Shown: piece by piece, positions 7,102-14,999 of the stretch
Layout of the letters: each line of letters opens with the position of its first letter
Numbering within the stretch: the stretch's first letter is position 1
Source of the DNA: Kineosporiaceae bacterium
GTDB taxonomy: Bacteria; Actinomycetota; Actinomycetes; Actinomycetales; Kineosporiaceae
Length of the DNA: 64,000 bases
Assembly (NCBI GenBank): GCA_016713225.1
Contig: JADJPO010000001.1
Coordinates: 682,001-746,000 of the forward strand
Direction: 5' to 3'
The notes under the pieces: model-generated
What the model saw: the letters and a program-made list of their open reading frames with translations, nothing else
Database searches by the model: none
Told to the model about the DNA's origin: nothing
Translations under genes and position numbers: made by a program

Positions 7102-9468
7102 ATGAGCCAGCCCATGACGCTGCCCGCCCCGGCATGGGGCTCGACGGTGATCGAGCGTGTGCCGGGCACGCGGCTGCTGGGCCGCTACGAGGGTGGCGGG
7201 TACGTCGAGGACAGGTTCCTGGTGATGCGTCCCGACGGGCAGCCGGTGCTGCTCGACCGGCTGCCCTACCTGGTGGTGCGCTACGCCGACGGCTCGGCAG
7301 CGGCGACCGACGTGGCCGAGCGGGTCAGTCGCGAGTACGGCCGTCGATTGAGCGTGGACCTGTTGGCCCGGTTGGTTCGTGACCGGCTGGCACCGGCCGG
7401 GTTGGTGCTGCCTCCCACCGGTTCCACGGGGTACGTCGAGGACGCCTCCGGAACTCGCGCTGGAGAGATCACCCCGGCCGTCGCCCGGGAACCGGCCGCC
7501 GGGCGCCGCTCGCGGCCCGAGCAGCCTCTGCTGTCGGTGACCCTGGGGCAGACCTTCCTGCCGGCCTTCGTGGTGCGCCGCGTGGCAACGGCCCTGGCGC
7601 CGCTGTTCCACCCGGCCGCCGTGGCCGCCGTCCTGGCCGCGTTCGCCGCGGCGGACCTGTGGCTGGTGCGGCACGCTCTCGGCGCGACGAGCCAGGGCAT
7701 CGATCGGACGGCGGCGCTGCTCGCCGATCCGGCCGACCTGCTCGCCGTGCTGGGTCTGGTGGCGATCTCGACACTGATCCACGAGTTCGGCCATGCCGCC
7801 GGGTGCCGGTACGGCGGTGGACGTCCCGGATCCATCGGGGCCGGCCTGTACCTGTGGTTCGTCGTGTTCTGGACCGACGTCACCGATGCCTATCGCCTCG
7901 ATCGCCCGGGTCGGCTGCGCACCGATCTGGGTGGCATCTACTTCAACGCCGTGTTCGTCGCCCTGGCCACCCCGGTGTATGCCCTGACCGGTTGGCTACC
8001 CCTCGCGGTGGCCGTGGCGCTCACGAACGTGCTTGCGCTGCAACAGCTCTTGCCGATCATTCGGATGGACGGGTACTACATCCTGGGCGACCTGACCGGC
8101 GTCCCCAACCTGTTCGGGGTCTTGCGGCCGACCCTGCTCTCGCTGATCCCCGGTCGTGCGCCCGACCCTCGGGTCACCGCTCTGCGCCCCGGGGTGCGGC
8201 GGCTGGTCGTGGTGTGGTCGCTGGTGACCACGATCGCGCTGGGCACCTCACTGGTGCTGCTGGTCACCGGCGCCCCGCGGCTGATCGCCGAGACCTGGTC
8301 GCAGATCGTCGGTCTCTGGGCCGCGGCGCGCAGCTCCGGAAGCTGGGCGACCCGGGTCTATGCCGGCACCGCGATCACCCTGTTGAGCCTGCCGTTCATC
8401 GGATTCGCCGCCCTGGTCGCCCGCGGCGTCCGCCAGGCCTGGCACCGCCGGCGGCCGACGTCGCGCCCGGCCGCGACTCTCGAGGAGGACCCCGTGACCG
8501 ATGTCGTTGCCCGACCGCCCGAGCGGGCCCGGCCCAGCGCCGCCGACTTCACCGAGGAGCTGATCCTGCGCCACCGGCGGCAGGTGCCCCGCAGCGGGTG
8601 GCGCCGTCAGGTGTTCCTCGCCACGGGCGGCATGGTGCATCCCGGACCCAGCGCTGCCGAACGCCGTGAGGCAGAGCTGATCAGCCGGCTGCGCACCCGC
8701 CTGGACTCGCCGCGCCGCATCGTGGTGCTGAGCCGCAAGGGGGGTGCCGGCAAGACCACCACCACGCTCATGCTCGGTCACACCCTGGCCATCCACCGCG
8801 GTGACCGGGTGGTGGCGCTGGATGCCAATCCGGATGCGGGATCACTGCCCTATCGCGTGGAACGCGAATCCACCGCCACGGTGACCTCGTTGCTGGCGGA
8901 TGTCGAACGGCTCACGAGCTATGCCCAGTTGCGGGCGCACACCTCGCAGGCGCCGAGTCGGTTGGAGATCGTGGCCTCGGACGACGACCCCAAGATCACT
9001 CATGCGCTGGGGCAGGCAGATTACGCCCGGGTCATCAGAGCACTGGAACAGCACTACATGATCCTCTTGATGGACACCGGCACCGGCATCCTGGACGACG
9101 CCACACAGGGATTGCTGCGTGAGGCCGATCAGATCCTGGTGGTGATGCCCCCGGCGCTGGACGGCGCCCGGGTGGCTGCCTCGACGCTGGACTGGTTGGA
9201 GGAGCACGGATACCGCACGCTGGTGCGGGGTGCGGTCGCCGTCATCAACGGCGTCCGGTCCGAGAACGGACTGGTGCAGCTGGACGCCGTGGAGGAACAC
9301 TTCCGCGCCCGATGCGCGGGGGTGGTGCAGATCCCGTGGGATCGAGCGCTGGAGGCCGGGGCGCGCACCGCACTGGAGGACCTGCGACCCGCCACCCGCA
9401 AGGCCTATCTCGAACTCGGCGCGGTGGTCGCCGAGGGATTCGCCCAACCAGCCGGCGGTGCCCGATGA
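7102..9468 (+). CDS. M50 intramembrane metalloprotease fused to MinD/EspI-like ATPase
   Basis: A 788-residue protein; ATG 7102 has AGGAGG at 7090-7095. Residues about 24-101 resemble a PqqD-like peptide-recognition (RRE-type) winged domain. Hydrophobic segments begin near 150. The zinc site HEFGH is at 227-231 and the third-ligand motif RMDGYY at 321-326, as in site-2-protease-like peptide zinc metalloproteases. Membrane helices continue to about 450. From about 500 the sequence changes to a MinD/ParA-type ATPase with a deviant Walker A KGGAGKTT (546-553). Flanking phrases (SAAERREAEL, TSQAPSRLE) recall EspI-like ATPases of type VII secretion loci. A protease that could recognise, cut or export the adjacent peptides, powered or positioned by the ATPase, is the obvious hypothesis. 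Confidence 0.85.
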   Translation: MSQPMTLPAPAWGSTVIERVPGTRLLGRYEGGGYVEDRFLVMRPDGQPVLLDRLPYLVVRYADGSAAATDVAERVSREYGRRLSVDLLARLVRDRLAPAGLVLPPTGSTGYVEDASGTRAGEITPAVAREPAAGRRSRPEQPLLSVTLGQTFLPAFVVRRVATALAPLFHPAAVAAVLAAFAAADLWLVRHALGATSQGIDRTAALLADPADLLAVLGLVAISTLIHEFGHAAGCRYGGGRPGSIGAGLYLWFVVFWTDVTDAYRLDRPGRLRTDLGGIYFNAVFVALATPVYALTGWLPLAVAVALTNVLALQQLLPIIRMDGYYILGDLTGVPNLFGVLRPTLLSLIPGRAPDPRVTALRPGVRRLVVVWSLVTTIALGTSLVLLVTGAPRLIAETWSQIVGLWAAARSSGSWATRVYAGTAITLLSLPFIGFAALVARGVRQAWHRRRPTSRPAATLEEDPVTDVVARPPERARPSAADFTEELILRHRRQVPRSGWRRQVFLATGGMVHPGPSAAERREAELISRLRTRLDSPRRIVVLSRKGGAGKTTTTLMLGHTLAIHRGDRVVALDANPDAGSLPYRVERESTATVTSLLADVERLTSYAQLRAHTSQAPSRLEIVASDDDPKITHALGQADYARVIRALEQHYMILLMDTGTGILDDATQGLLREADQILVVMPPALDGARVAASTLDWLEEHGYRTLVRGAVAVINGVRSENGLVQLDAVEEHFRARCAGVVQIPWDRALEAGARTALEDLRPATRKAYLELGAVVAEGFAQPAGGAR
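8482..8496 (+). promoter_or_regulatory. Internal ribosome binding site and in-frame GTG inside the M50-MinD gene
   Basis: GAGGAGG (8482-8488) lies five bases before an in-frame GTG (8494-8496, residue 465), exactly where the membrane protease ends and the ATPase part begins. Use of this start would give a free 324-residue MinD-like protein in addition to the fusion. This may be the trace of two formerly separate genes. Confidence 0.5.
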
Positions 9469-10160
9469 CCGGGCGGGCCGGGCGGCGTCCCCGGAGCTCG
9501 GCGACCGCCGCAGCCGTGATCGGCGGGCTGGGTGTGGCACTGTTACCGGGCCTGCTCGGGCTCGTCCCGGCGCATGCGGTTCTCGCCGAGGAGGTTCCCC
9601 GCACACGCGTCGCGACCACCTCGACGGTGAAGGTCACGCGGGACGGACAGCGGGCGGCCCACCTGTCGTTCCGGGTGCGCGCCGCCAACGAGGCCGGGGT
9701 CGAGGTGACGAACCAGGCGTGGGCTCGCGCGGCGTGCCGCGGGTGCCGTGCCGTGGCGATCTCGGTACAGGTGATCGTCGAGGGACACGTCCCGAATCTG
9801 ACCGGGCCGGCTCAGCCTGACCGGCCGCCCGTGGTGATCGCGCGCAACATCGCTCTGGCCGAGGATGTACCCCGCGGGGTACGCCGTCAGGTCACCGGCT
9901 CCGGGGGCCGCGCCGCCGGCTGCGCCGACTGCAACGCGATGGCCATCGCCTATCAGTTCGTGGTGGTGGGAAAGCACCGGCTCAGGCTCACCCCCGCGGC
10001 GCGTTCCCGGTTGGCGACCATCGAGCGCCAGATGCGGGCCGAGGCCATCTGGAGTGTCTCGCACGGGGTTTCGAACGGTCTGCTCCAGGCTCGGATGGAT
10101 CGTTACTCGCGCCAGATCCTGTCGGTGCTGGCCACCGGCGTCGTCCTCTGGCCCCACTGA
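9465..10160 (+). CDS. Secreted protein with two CxxC motifs
   Basis: A 231-residue exported protein. Its ATG overlaps the stop of the M50-MinD gene (ATGA). A basic N-terminus and hydrophobic stretch (14-38) ending in PAHA form a signal peptide. The mature part contains CRGC (91-94) followed by AVAISVQVIVEG, and CADC (153-156) followed by AMAIAYQFVVVG, so it is an internal duplication of a Cys pair plus a beta-like segment. I recall similar uncharacterised secreted actinobacterial proteins with C-x-x-C and AYQFVV-like repeats, but no function. Cys pairs suggest disulfides, metal binding or thiol exchange outside the cell. Tight coupling implies it works with the protease and peptides. Confidence 0.7.
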   Translation: MTGRAGRRPRSSATAAAVIGGLGVALLPGLLGLVPAHAVLAEEVPRTRVATTSTVKVTRDGQRAAHLSFRVRAANEAGVEVTNQAWARAACRGCRAVAISVQVIVEGHVPNLTGPAQPDRPPVVIARNIALAEDVPRGVRRQVTGSGGRAAGCADCNAMAIAYQFVVVGKHRLRLTPAARSRLATIERQMRAEAIWSVSHGVSNGLLQARMDRYSRQILSVLATGVVLWPH

Positions 10161-10366
10161 TGGACAGCGCCGACGAACCCACGGTGGCGCTGCTGGTGGT
10201 CCGAGCCTGGCGTGAGGTGCCCGAGGGGACCGACGATGGACTGCGTGCTCGGATCTGGAGCAGCATCCAGTTGCCGGAGCAGCCCCTGCAGATGACCGTG
10301 GTGGCCTCCGCCGACGCCCTCGACGAGGCGGTGAGCCAGTGGATCGACCAGGTGCGCCACGGTTGA
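10160..10366 (+). CDS. 68-residue protein of unknown function
   Basis: Start and stop junctions are tight: its ATG shares one base with the previous stop (TGATG), and the next gene begins inside or at its end. The protein is soluble, acidic and without a signal peptide. It contains VALLVVRAWREVPEG near the N-terminus and ASADALDEAVSQWIDQV near the C-terminus, so it is probably a small alpha/beta protein. Its position between the secreted protein and the second SARP gene suggests an accessory or regulatory role for the cluster. No homologue is recognised. Confidence 0.6.
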   Translation: MDSADEPTVALLVVRAWREVPEGTDDGLRARIWSSIQLPEQPLQMTVVASADALDEAVSQWIDQVRHG

Positions 10367-11070
10367 GCCTGCTCGGTGGGTGGCGGCTCGTGCTGCCGGA
10401 CCGACACCGTGATCCGGTGCCGCCGGCGATGCAACGGCTGGTGGCGCTGCTCGCCCTGCGGGGCCGCTGCGATCGCCGCCAGGTGGCGCGCAGTCTGTTC
10501 CCCGGTCGGCCGGACGACGCCGCGGCGGCACGGCTGCGGGACACCCTGTCACGGCTACGGCATCGGCATTCCCGGCTGGCCGAACTCATCGGCGGCGAAC
10601 CCGAACTGGCTCTGGTCGCGACGTTGCAGGTCGACCTGCTCGACCTGGACCTCGTGCTCGGGCAGTGCGTTCGAGGGGAGGTTGCCGCGCTGGAGGCGCT
10701 GGAACGGGTTGCCCCGACGCCGCTCGAACTGGACCTGCTGCCGGGTTGGTACGACGAATGGGTGTGTGAGGAGCGAGAATTCCTGCGCAGCAAGGTATCT
10801 CGGGCTCTCTGTCGCCACAGCGGGCTACGGCTGCGGGCCGGGGACATCCCGGGTGCCCTGGCCAGTGCCGAGTGGGCAGGGCGGCTGGACCCGTTCGACG
10901 AGGTCGCCGCTCGGTGGCAGATCAGGGCACACCTGAGCGCCGGCGACGAGGCGCTGGCGGTGCGGCGCTATGTCGGGCTGCGCGAACTCCTGCGCCGGGA
11001 ACTCTCGGTCGAGCCCGAGCCGGCCACGGCCGCCCTGGTGCCGGCGGTGCTCAGCCCCGGACGGTGGTGA
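10339..11070 (+). CDS. SARP/BTAD-family regulator (second of two)
   Basis: A 243-residue protein with the same architecture as the SARP at 5463-6281. A winged helix (LLGGWRLVLP, LVALLALRG, RSLFPGRPDDAAAARLRDTLSRL; about residues 9-85) is followed by a BTAD helical domain (about 95-235, with PGWYDEWVCEEREFLR and LRRELSVEPEP). The start is either GTG 10339 or TTG 10363; the latter gives a typical 4-base TTGA overlap with the preceding stop and is equally likely. It closes the putative operon. Two SARPs bracketing one cluster suggests layered or cooperative activation at the direct repeats. Confidence 0.85.
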   Translation: MDRPGAPRLSLLGGWRLVLPDRHRDPVPPAMQRLVALLALRGRCDRRQVARSLFPGRPDDAAAARLRDTLSRLRHRHSRLAELIGGEPELALVATLQVDLLDLDLVLGQCVRGEVAALEALERVAPTPLELDLLPGWYDEWVCEEREFLRSKVSRALCRHSGLRLRAGDIPGALASAEWAGRLDPFDEVAARWQIRAHLSAGDEALAVRRYVGLRELLRRELSVEPEPATAALVPAVLSPGRW

Positions 11071-11614
11071 ATCGGTTGTTCCCCGAGACCGTGCTGGTCG
11101 CGACCGCCGTACCGTCGGTGACGAGCTGCAACTGAATCGGGGCCGAGCCGCTGACCTTGGTGACCCGGGCAGCCCGGGTGCCCCGGGTGTCGCTGATCGT
11201 CGCATTGCCGCAGCCGTCGTGGCGATTGCCGTCGACCACGAGGATCCAGCAGGTCGTTGCCGCCGTGCTGACCACGATGCTGGAGGTACTCGACCGGCGC
11301 TCGCCGCCGAAACCGCCGTCGACGACGCCCGAGTCGTCCGAGGTGTCGACGGTCTGGTTCTGGCGCACGGTGACGGTTCCGCCGCCTCGCTGCGTCACCC
11401 GGACGGTCGACCTGGACCCGGACGTCGAGCCGGATCCTGCCGCGGCGTCCAGTGACTTGGCGCGAGCGGCGGCCTCCCCGGTGCGGAACGGGTCGTTGCC
11501 GAACTCGGTGCGGTCGATGGGCTTGCAGGCGGCCAGCAGCGTCAACGCCGCCGCGGTGATGGTCACTGCGATGACGCGCCTGATGCGGGCGGGGAAGTGC
11601 CCTGTCATCGTCAT
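11051..11614 (-). CDS. Putative lipoprotein
   Basis: A 187-residue exported protein of unknown function. The chosen ATG 11614 gives a basic N-terminus, a hydrophobic core and the lipobox LLAAC with Cys30; an earlier ATG at 11644 is possible. The mature part is rich in Ser, Thr and Gly, with repeated T-V-R-V/T-V-R-Q patterns, and carries a Cys pair around TTCWILVVDGNRHDGCG. It is convergent with the second SARP gene; the ends overlap by 20 bases. It may be unrelated to the peptide cluster because it is on the opposite strand with its own promoter. Confidence 0.65.
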   Translation of the reverse strand: MTMTGHFPARIRRVIAVTITAAALTLLAACKPIDRTEFGNDPFRTGEAAARAKSLDAAAGSGSTSGSRSTVRVTQRGGGTVTVRQNQTVDTSDDSGVVDGGFGGERRSSTSSIVVSTAATTCWILVVDGNRHDGCGNATISDTRGTRAARVTKVSGSAPIQLQLVTDGTAVATSTVSGNNRFTTVRG

Positions 11615-11845
11615 CCCGTCGATTCGTCGTGGCTCAGAGCTCATCGGGTGGTGGTCACACAGCGGCGTCGTTGGTAGCGAGCCGCAGTCGCAGATCACGG
11701 TAACCATCACGGTTCGTCGGCGCACCCCGCCACGCGGAGCAACATCCGGTTCCGCTCTGCCCCGAATCCGGCCCGCGCGCGGGCCGGGCGTCGTCACGCC
11801 CGGTTACGGCGCCCTGTGCTGCCGCCTGGGCGTCAGAATGGCCAC

Positions 11846-12466
11846 ATGACGTCCGTCTCCTCCTCCGAGGCCGCCGCGCACCCGGCTGACCCGGCTCACC
11901 CCGCTCACCCCGCTCACCCCGCCAGGGTCTTGCGGGCCGAGCCGCTCGCCGGCAGACTCGATCTGCTGGCCGAACCTGTCGCGATCGCCCTCGCGCCCGG
12001 GGGCGGCGCGGCGGCGGTGGCCGGCACCGTCCGGGTGTTCGCCATCGATCCGGAGCTGGCCGACACCGCGGCGTTGTGTGCCGCCTTCGACCTGCCGCTG
12101 GACACCGCCGCCAACTGCGTCATCGTGGCCGGCACCCGCGCCGGGGTCACCCGGTATGCCGCGTGTGTCGCCCTGGCCACCACGCGGGTCGATGTCAACG
12201 GGTTGGTCCGCCGCCGGTTGGACGCCCGCCGAGCCTCGTTCGCCCCCATGGACGACGCGGTGCGCCGCAGCGGCATGGAGTACGGCGGCATCAACCCGAT
12301 CGGACTGCCCGCCGAGTGGGCGCTGTGGATCGACACCGCCGTGGCCGCGACCCCCGAGGTGATCATCGGGTCGGGGGTGCGCCACTCCAAGCTGCTGCTG
12401 CCCGGAGCCGCGCTGGGTCGACTTCCCGGCGCCGAGGTGGTCACCGACCTGGCTCGCCCCGTCTGA
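11846..12466 (+). CDS. YbaK/EbsC-family aminoacyl-tRNA deacylase-like protein
   Basis: A 206-residue protein. Residues about 60-205 match the YbaK/ProX-type editing domain: NCVIVAG with the following AACVALATTRVDVNGLVRR, then MEYGGINPIGLP and VIIGSGVRHSKLLLPG. The family hydrolyses mischarged aminoacyl-tRNAs such as Cys-tRNA(Pro) or Ala-tRNA(Pro). ATG 11846 is chosen. The N-terminus carries an in-frame tandem repeat (HPADPAHPAHPAHPA) encoded by 9-bp DNA repeats at about 11878-11920, which is probably length-variable. Monocistronic, convergent with the two-component system. Confidence 0.82.
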   Translation: MTSVSSSEAAAHPADPAHPAHPAHPARVLRAEPLAGRLDLLAEPVAIALAPGGGAAAVAGTVRVFAIDPELADTAALCAAFDLPLDTAANCVIVAGTRAGVTRYAACVALATTRVDVNGLVRRRLDARRASFAPMDDAVRRSGMEYGGINPIGLPAEWALWIDTAVAATPEVIIGSGVRHSKLLLPGAALGRLPGAEVVTDLARPV

Positions 12467-12486
12467 GCGGTGGCGTGCGCGACGGG

Positions 12487-13182
12487 TCAGTCGGTCCAGA
12501 GATACTCCACCTCGGGGCGTCCGGCGCGTACCGGCCGCTGCCGCCGGAGCACCCGGCCCGCCTCCACCAGGTACTCGGCGTAGCGTCGGGCGGTCACTCG
12601 GCTGACGCCGAGGTCGACGGCGAGTTCCCCGGCCGACCGGCCACCACCGGCTCCCTGCCCGCGCCGCCCCCGGAGCACCTGACAGACGCGGCCGAGCACC
12701 TCCTGGCTCATCCCCTTGGGCAGCGCCTCGTCCCGTGAGCGGCGTCGGGTGAGCAGCCGGTCGATCTGCTCCTGGGTGTCGGCCGAACCGCCGGCCACGG
12801 CGTCCAGGTAGACGCGGTAGTCGGCGAGCCGGTCGCGCAGGGTCGCGAACGTGAACGGTTTGAGGATGTACTGCACCACCCCGAGGGACGTCGCCGAGCG
12901 CACCACCGTGAGGTCGCGCGCCGAGGTCACCGCGATCACGTCGGCCCGGTGGCCCGCGGCGCGCAGGGCCCGCACGATGTCGAGCCCGTGACCGTCGGGC
13001 AGGTGCAGGTCGAGCAGCACCAGATCGACCGGGGTCGCCCGCAGCACCTGGAGCGCCTCGCGGACCGTCGCGGCCGAGGCCGCCGCGCGGAACCCGTCGA
13101 CCCGATCGACGTACACCGCATGTGCACGCCGGGCGACGGGCTCGTCCTCGACCACCAGGACGGCGAGTTCGGTGCCGGACAT
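12487..13182 (-). CDS. CitB/DcuR-type response regulator
   Basis: A 231-residue regulator. The receiver has VVEDEP at the N-terminus, phospho-acceptor Asp58 in LLDLHLPDGHG and Lys108 in YILKPF. The C-terminal part holds a helix-turn-helix (SAGELAVDLGVSRVTARRY, about 180-200) typical of regulators paired with CitA/DcuS kinases. ATG 13182 lies two bases after the kinase stop and has a GGGGGTGAGC stretch upstream. A much longer open frame continues through the kinase region but is not real. Likely target: the dicarboxylate carrier at 15000. Confidence 0.9.
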   Translation of the reverse strand: MSGTELAVLVVEDEPVARRAHAVYVDRVDGFRAAASAATVREALQVLRATPVDLVLLDLHLPDGHGLDIVRALRAAGHRADVIAVTSARDLTVVRSATSLGVVQYILKPFTFATLRDRLADYRVYLDAVAGGSADTQEQIDRLLTRRRSRDEALPKGMSQEVLGRVCQVLRGRRGQGAGGGRSAGELAVDLGVSRVTARRYAEYLVEAGRVLRRQRPVRAGRPEVEYLWTD

Positions 13183-13184
13183 GC

Positions 13185-14852
13185 TCACCCCCCGCTCGGT
13201 TCGAAGCCCTCGCTCTCGTGCCACGGCAGCCGGACGACGAACCGTGCTCCGGGCGGGCCGCTGTGAGTGATGGTCCCACCGAGTCGTTCCACCGTCTGGG
13301 CGACCAGCGCCAGGCCGACCCCGCGTCGTCCGAGCGGGCCGGGTGACTTGGTCGAGAACCCGCGCACGAAGGCCGCCTGCCGGATCGCCTCGGGCACGCC
13401 GGGGCCGCTGTCGGCAACTGTCAGTTCGGCCACGGGCACCTGGCCGGCCGGCTCGTCGATGCGGGCCGCGATGCTGACCCGGCGCGGCGTCGGCGCAGCC
13501 GAGACGGCGTCGAAGGCGTTGTCGATGAGATTGCCGGCGATGGTCACCACGTCGCGCGCGCCCGCGACGCCGGCCGGCCAGCGGGAGGCCTGCTCGACGA
13601 TGAACTCGATGCCCCGCTCGGCCGCCTGGGCGGACTTGCCGAGCAACAACGCACTGAGGGCAGGCTCCTCCACTGCGCTGATGACCTGATCGGTGAACCG
13701 TTGCGCCAGATCGAGTTCCTCGGTGGCGAAGGCGACCGCCTGGTCGGTCTCGCCCAGGTCGATGAGCGAGACGATGGTGTGCAGGCGGTTGGCCGCCTCG
13801 TGGGCCTGGGCGTGCAGTGCATCGGCCAGGCTGCGGGCCTGGTCGAGTTCGCCGGTCAGGTGCTCCAGATCGGTGCGGTCGCGCAGGGTGGCCACGGCGC
13901 CGAGCGGCCGCCCACGCCAGGTGGCGGGAGCCGTGTTGACCACCAAGACGCGCTGGGCCGTCACATGCACCTCGTCGGAGCGGGGGGCCGTGTCGGTGAG
14001 TGCGGCCACGAGGGCCGGTGCCAGATCGAGGTCGGCGAGTGGGCGATCGGTGACCGGCGTCGTCAGGCCGAGCAGCCGGACCGCCTCGTCGTTGACCAGC
14101 CGCACCCGGCCCTCGCGGTCGGTGAGCACCAGTCCCTCGGTCACCGCGTGCAGCACGGCGTCGTAGTACTCGATCATCTCCTGCAGCTGCCGCGCGCCCA
14201 GCCCGCGGGTCTGGCGCCGAACCCGCCGCGCGACCAGCGCCGTCCCGGCCCCGGCGAGCAGGGCCGCCAGGACGGCGGCCAACCCCAGCGCCGGAAGCTG
14301 ACCGCGCAGGCGTTCGCTCACCTGGGATTTCACGATCCCGACCGAGACCAGGCCGATCACCGTGCGCCGGGCGATCACCGGCACCACCGCGCGGCGCGAG
14401 GGGCCCAGGCTGCCGGTGTAGTCCTCCACCACGGAGCCCCCGGCCAGGGCCTGATCGATGTGTCCGGAGAACTGCCCGCCGATCAGGGCCGGGTTCGGGT
14501 GGCTGTAACGGAGGCCACGCGGGTTCATCACCACGACGAAGTCGGTGCCCGTGCTCTGGCGCACCGACTCGGCCAAGGGCTGTAGGCGGGGTGAGGGGTC
14601 CGGCTGCTGCAACGCCTCGATCACCCGCGCGTCGACGGCCACGGCCCGCGCCACCGCCAGCACCTGGGCCGAGGCCTCGCGTGAACCCGCCTTCTGGGCC
14701 TGGACGTACGCCCCGCCCAACCCGGCGATCACGACCGTCACGGCCACCGAGGCCTGCAGCACCAGGGTCTGGGTGGCCAGGCTCCACCGCGCCGGCCGCG
14801 CGAGCAGCCGCCGCCAGGGCGGGGAGCTCGGGCGTATCGCCGGCGCCGACAT
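13185..14852 (-). CDS. CitA/DcuS-type sensor histidine kinase
   Basis: A 555-residue kinase. TM1 spans about 28-50; an extracytoplasmic PAS-like sensor of about 135 residues contains the signature RYSHPNPALIGGQFSG; TM2 is at about 186-208. A cytoplasmic PAS (about 225-330) and a SpoB-like helix with phospho-acceptor His351 in HEAANRLHTI follow. The ATPase domain (NLIDNAFDAV near 447 and GRRGVGLALV) completes it. This family senses C4-dicarboxylates or citrate. The gene is divergent from a dicarboxylate symporter, which supports substrate-induced control of uptake. Confidence 0.92.
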   Translation of the reverse strand: MSAPAIRPSSPPWRRLLARPARWSLATQTLVLQASVAVTVVIAGLGGAYVQAQKAGSREASAQVLAVARAVAVDARVIEALQQPDPSPRLQPLAESVRQSTGTDFVVVMNPRGLRYSHPNPALIGGQFSGHIDQALAGGSVVEDYTGSLGPSRRAVVPVIARRTVIGLVSVGIVKSQVSERLRGQLPALGLAAVLAALLAGAGTALVARRVRRQTRGLGARQLQEMIEYYDAVLHAVTEGLVLTDREGRVRLVNDEAVRLLGLTTPVTDRPLADLDLAPALVAALTDTAPRSDEVHVTAQRVLVVNTAPATWRGRPLGAVATLRDRTDLEHLTGELDQARSLADALHAQAHEAANRLHTIVSLIDLGETDQAVAFATEELDLAQRFTDQVISAVEEPALSALLLGKSAQAAERGIEFIVEQASRWPAGVAGARDVVTIAGNLIDNAFDAVSAAPTPRRVSIAARIDEPAGQVPVAELTVADSGPGVPEAIRQAAFVRGFSTKSPGPLGRRGVGLALVAQTVERLGGTITHSGPPGARFVVRLPWHESEGFEPSGG

Positions 14853-14875
14853 CAGGTCGCCGGTGCCGTCGCGCT

Positions 14876-14895
14876 GCGTCGACTCGAGTCGACGC
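14876..14895. promoter_or_regulatory. 20-bp perfect palindrome in the divergent promoter region
   Basis: GCGTCGACTCGAGTCGACGC reads identically on both strands. It sits 24 bp upstream of the kinase start and about 105 bp upstream of dctA. It is a candidate operator for the adjacent response regulator, or a hairpin in the leader of either transcript. Confidence 0.5.
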
Positions 14896-14913
14896 TGAAC
14901 TCAATGAACACAA

Positions 14914-14955
14914 CCGTGACGATATCCACCGGGCGTCGCAGGCTCTTTGTCACGG
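14914..14955. promoter_or_regulatory. Inverted repeat upstream of the dicarboxylate carrier
   Basis: CCGTGAC (14914-14920) and GTCACGG (14949-14955) are perfect 7-bp inverted arms separated by 28 bp, located 45-86 bp before dctA. They may be half-sites for a dimeric regulator such as the adjacent CitB-type protein. Confidence 0.4.
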
Positions 14956-14999
14956 TCCTCAGCGAATTTCGCGCGACGAGACGAACGAAGGAGTACGCC

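Noticed and set aside
6490..10366. Assignment of the peptide cluster to lanthipeptides, daptides, lasso peptides or thiopeptides
   Set aside because: No LanM/LanB-type, aminotransferase/methyltransferase, lasso cyclase or YcaO gene is present, and the peptides lack the Cys or leader motifs of those classes.
11878..11920. Short tandem repeats as a CRISPR or VNTR locus
   Set aside because: Units are 9 bp, in frame, without spacers, inside the coding start of a YbaK-like gene.
12487..14913. Very long minus-strand open frame joining the response regulator with sequence through the kinase gene
   Set aside because: Only the 231 residues from ATG 13182 match a protein family; the rest is an Arg/Gly/Pro-rich shadow of the kinase frame, common in high-GC DNA.
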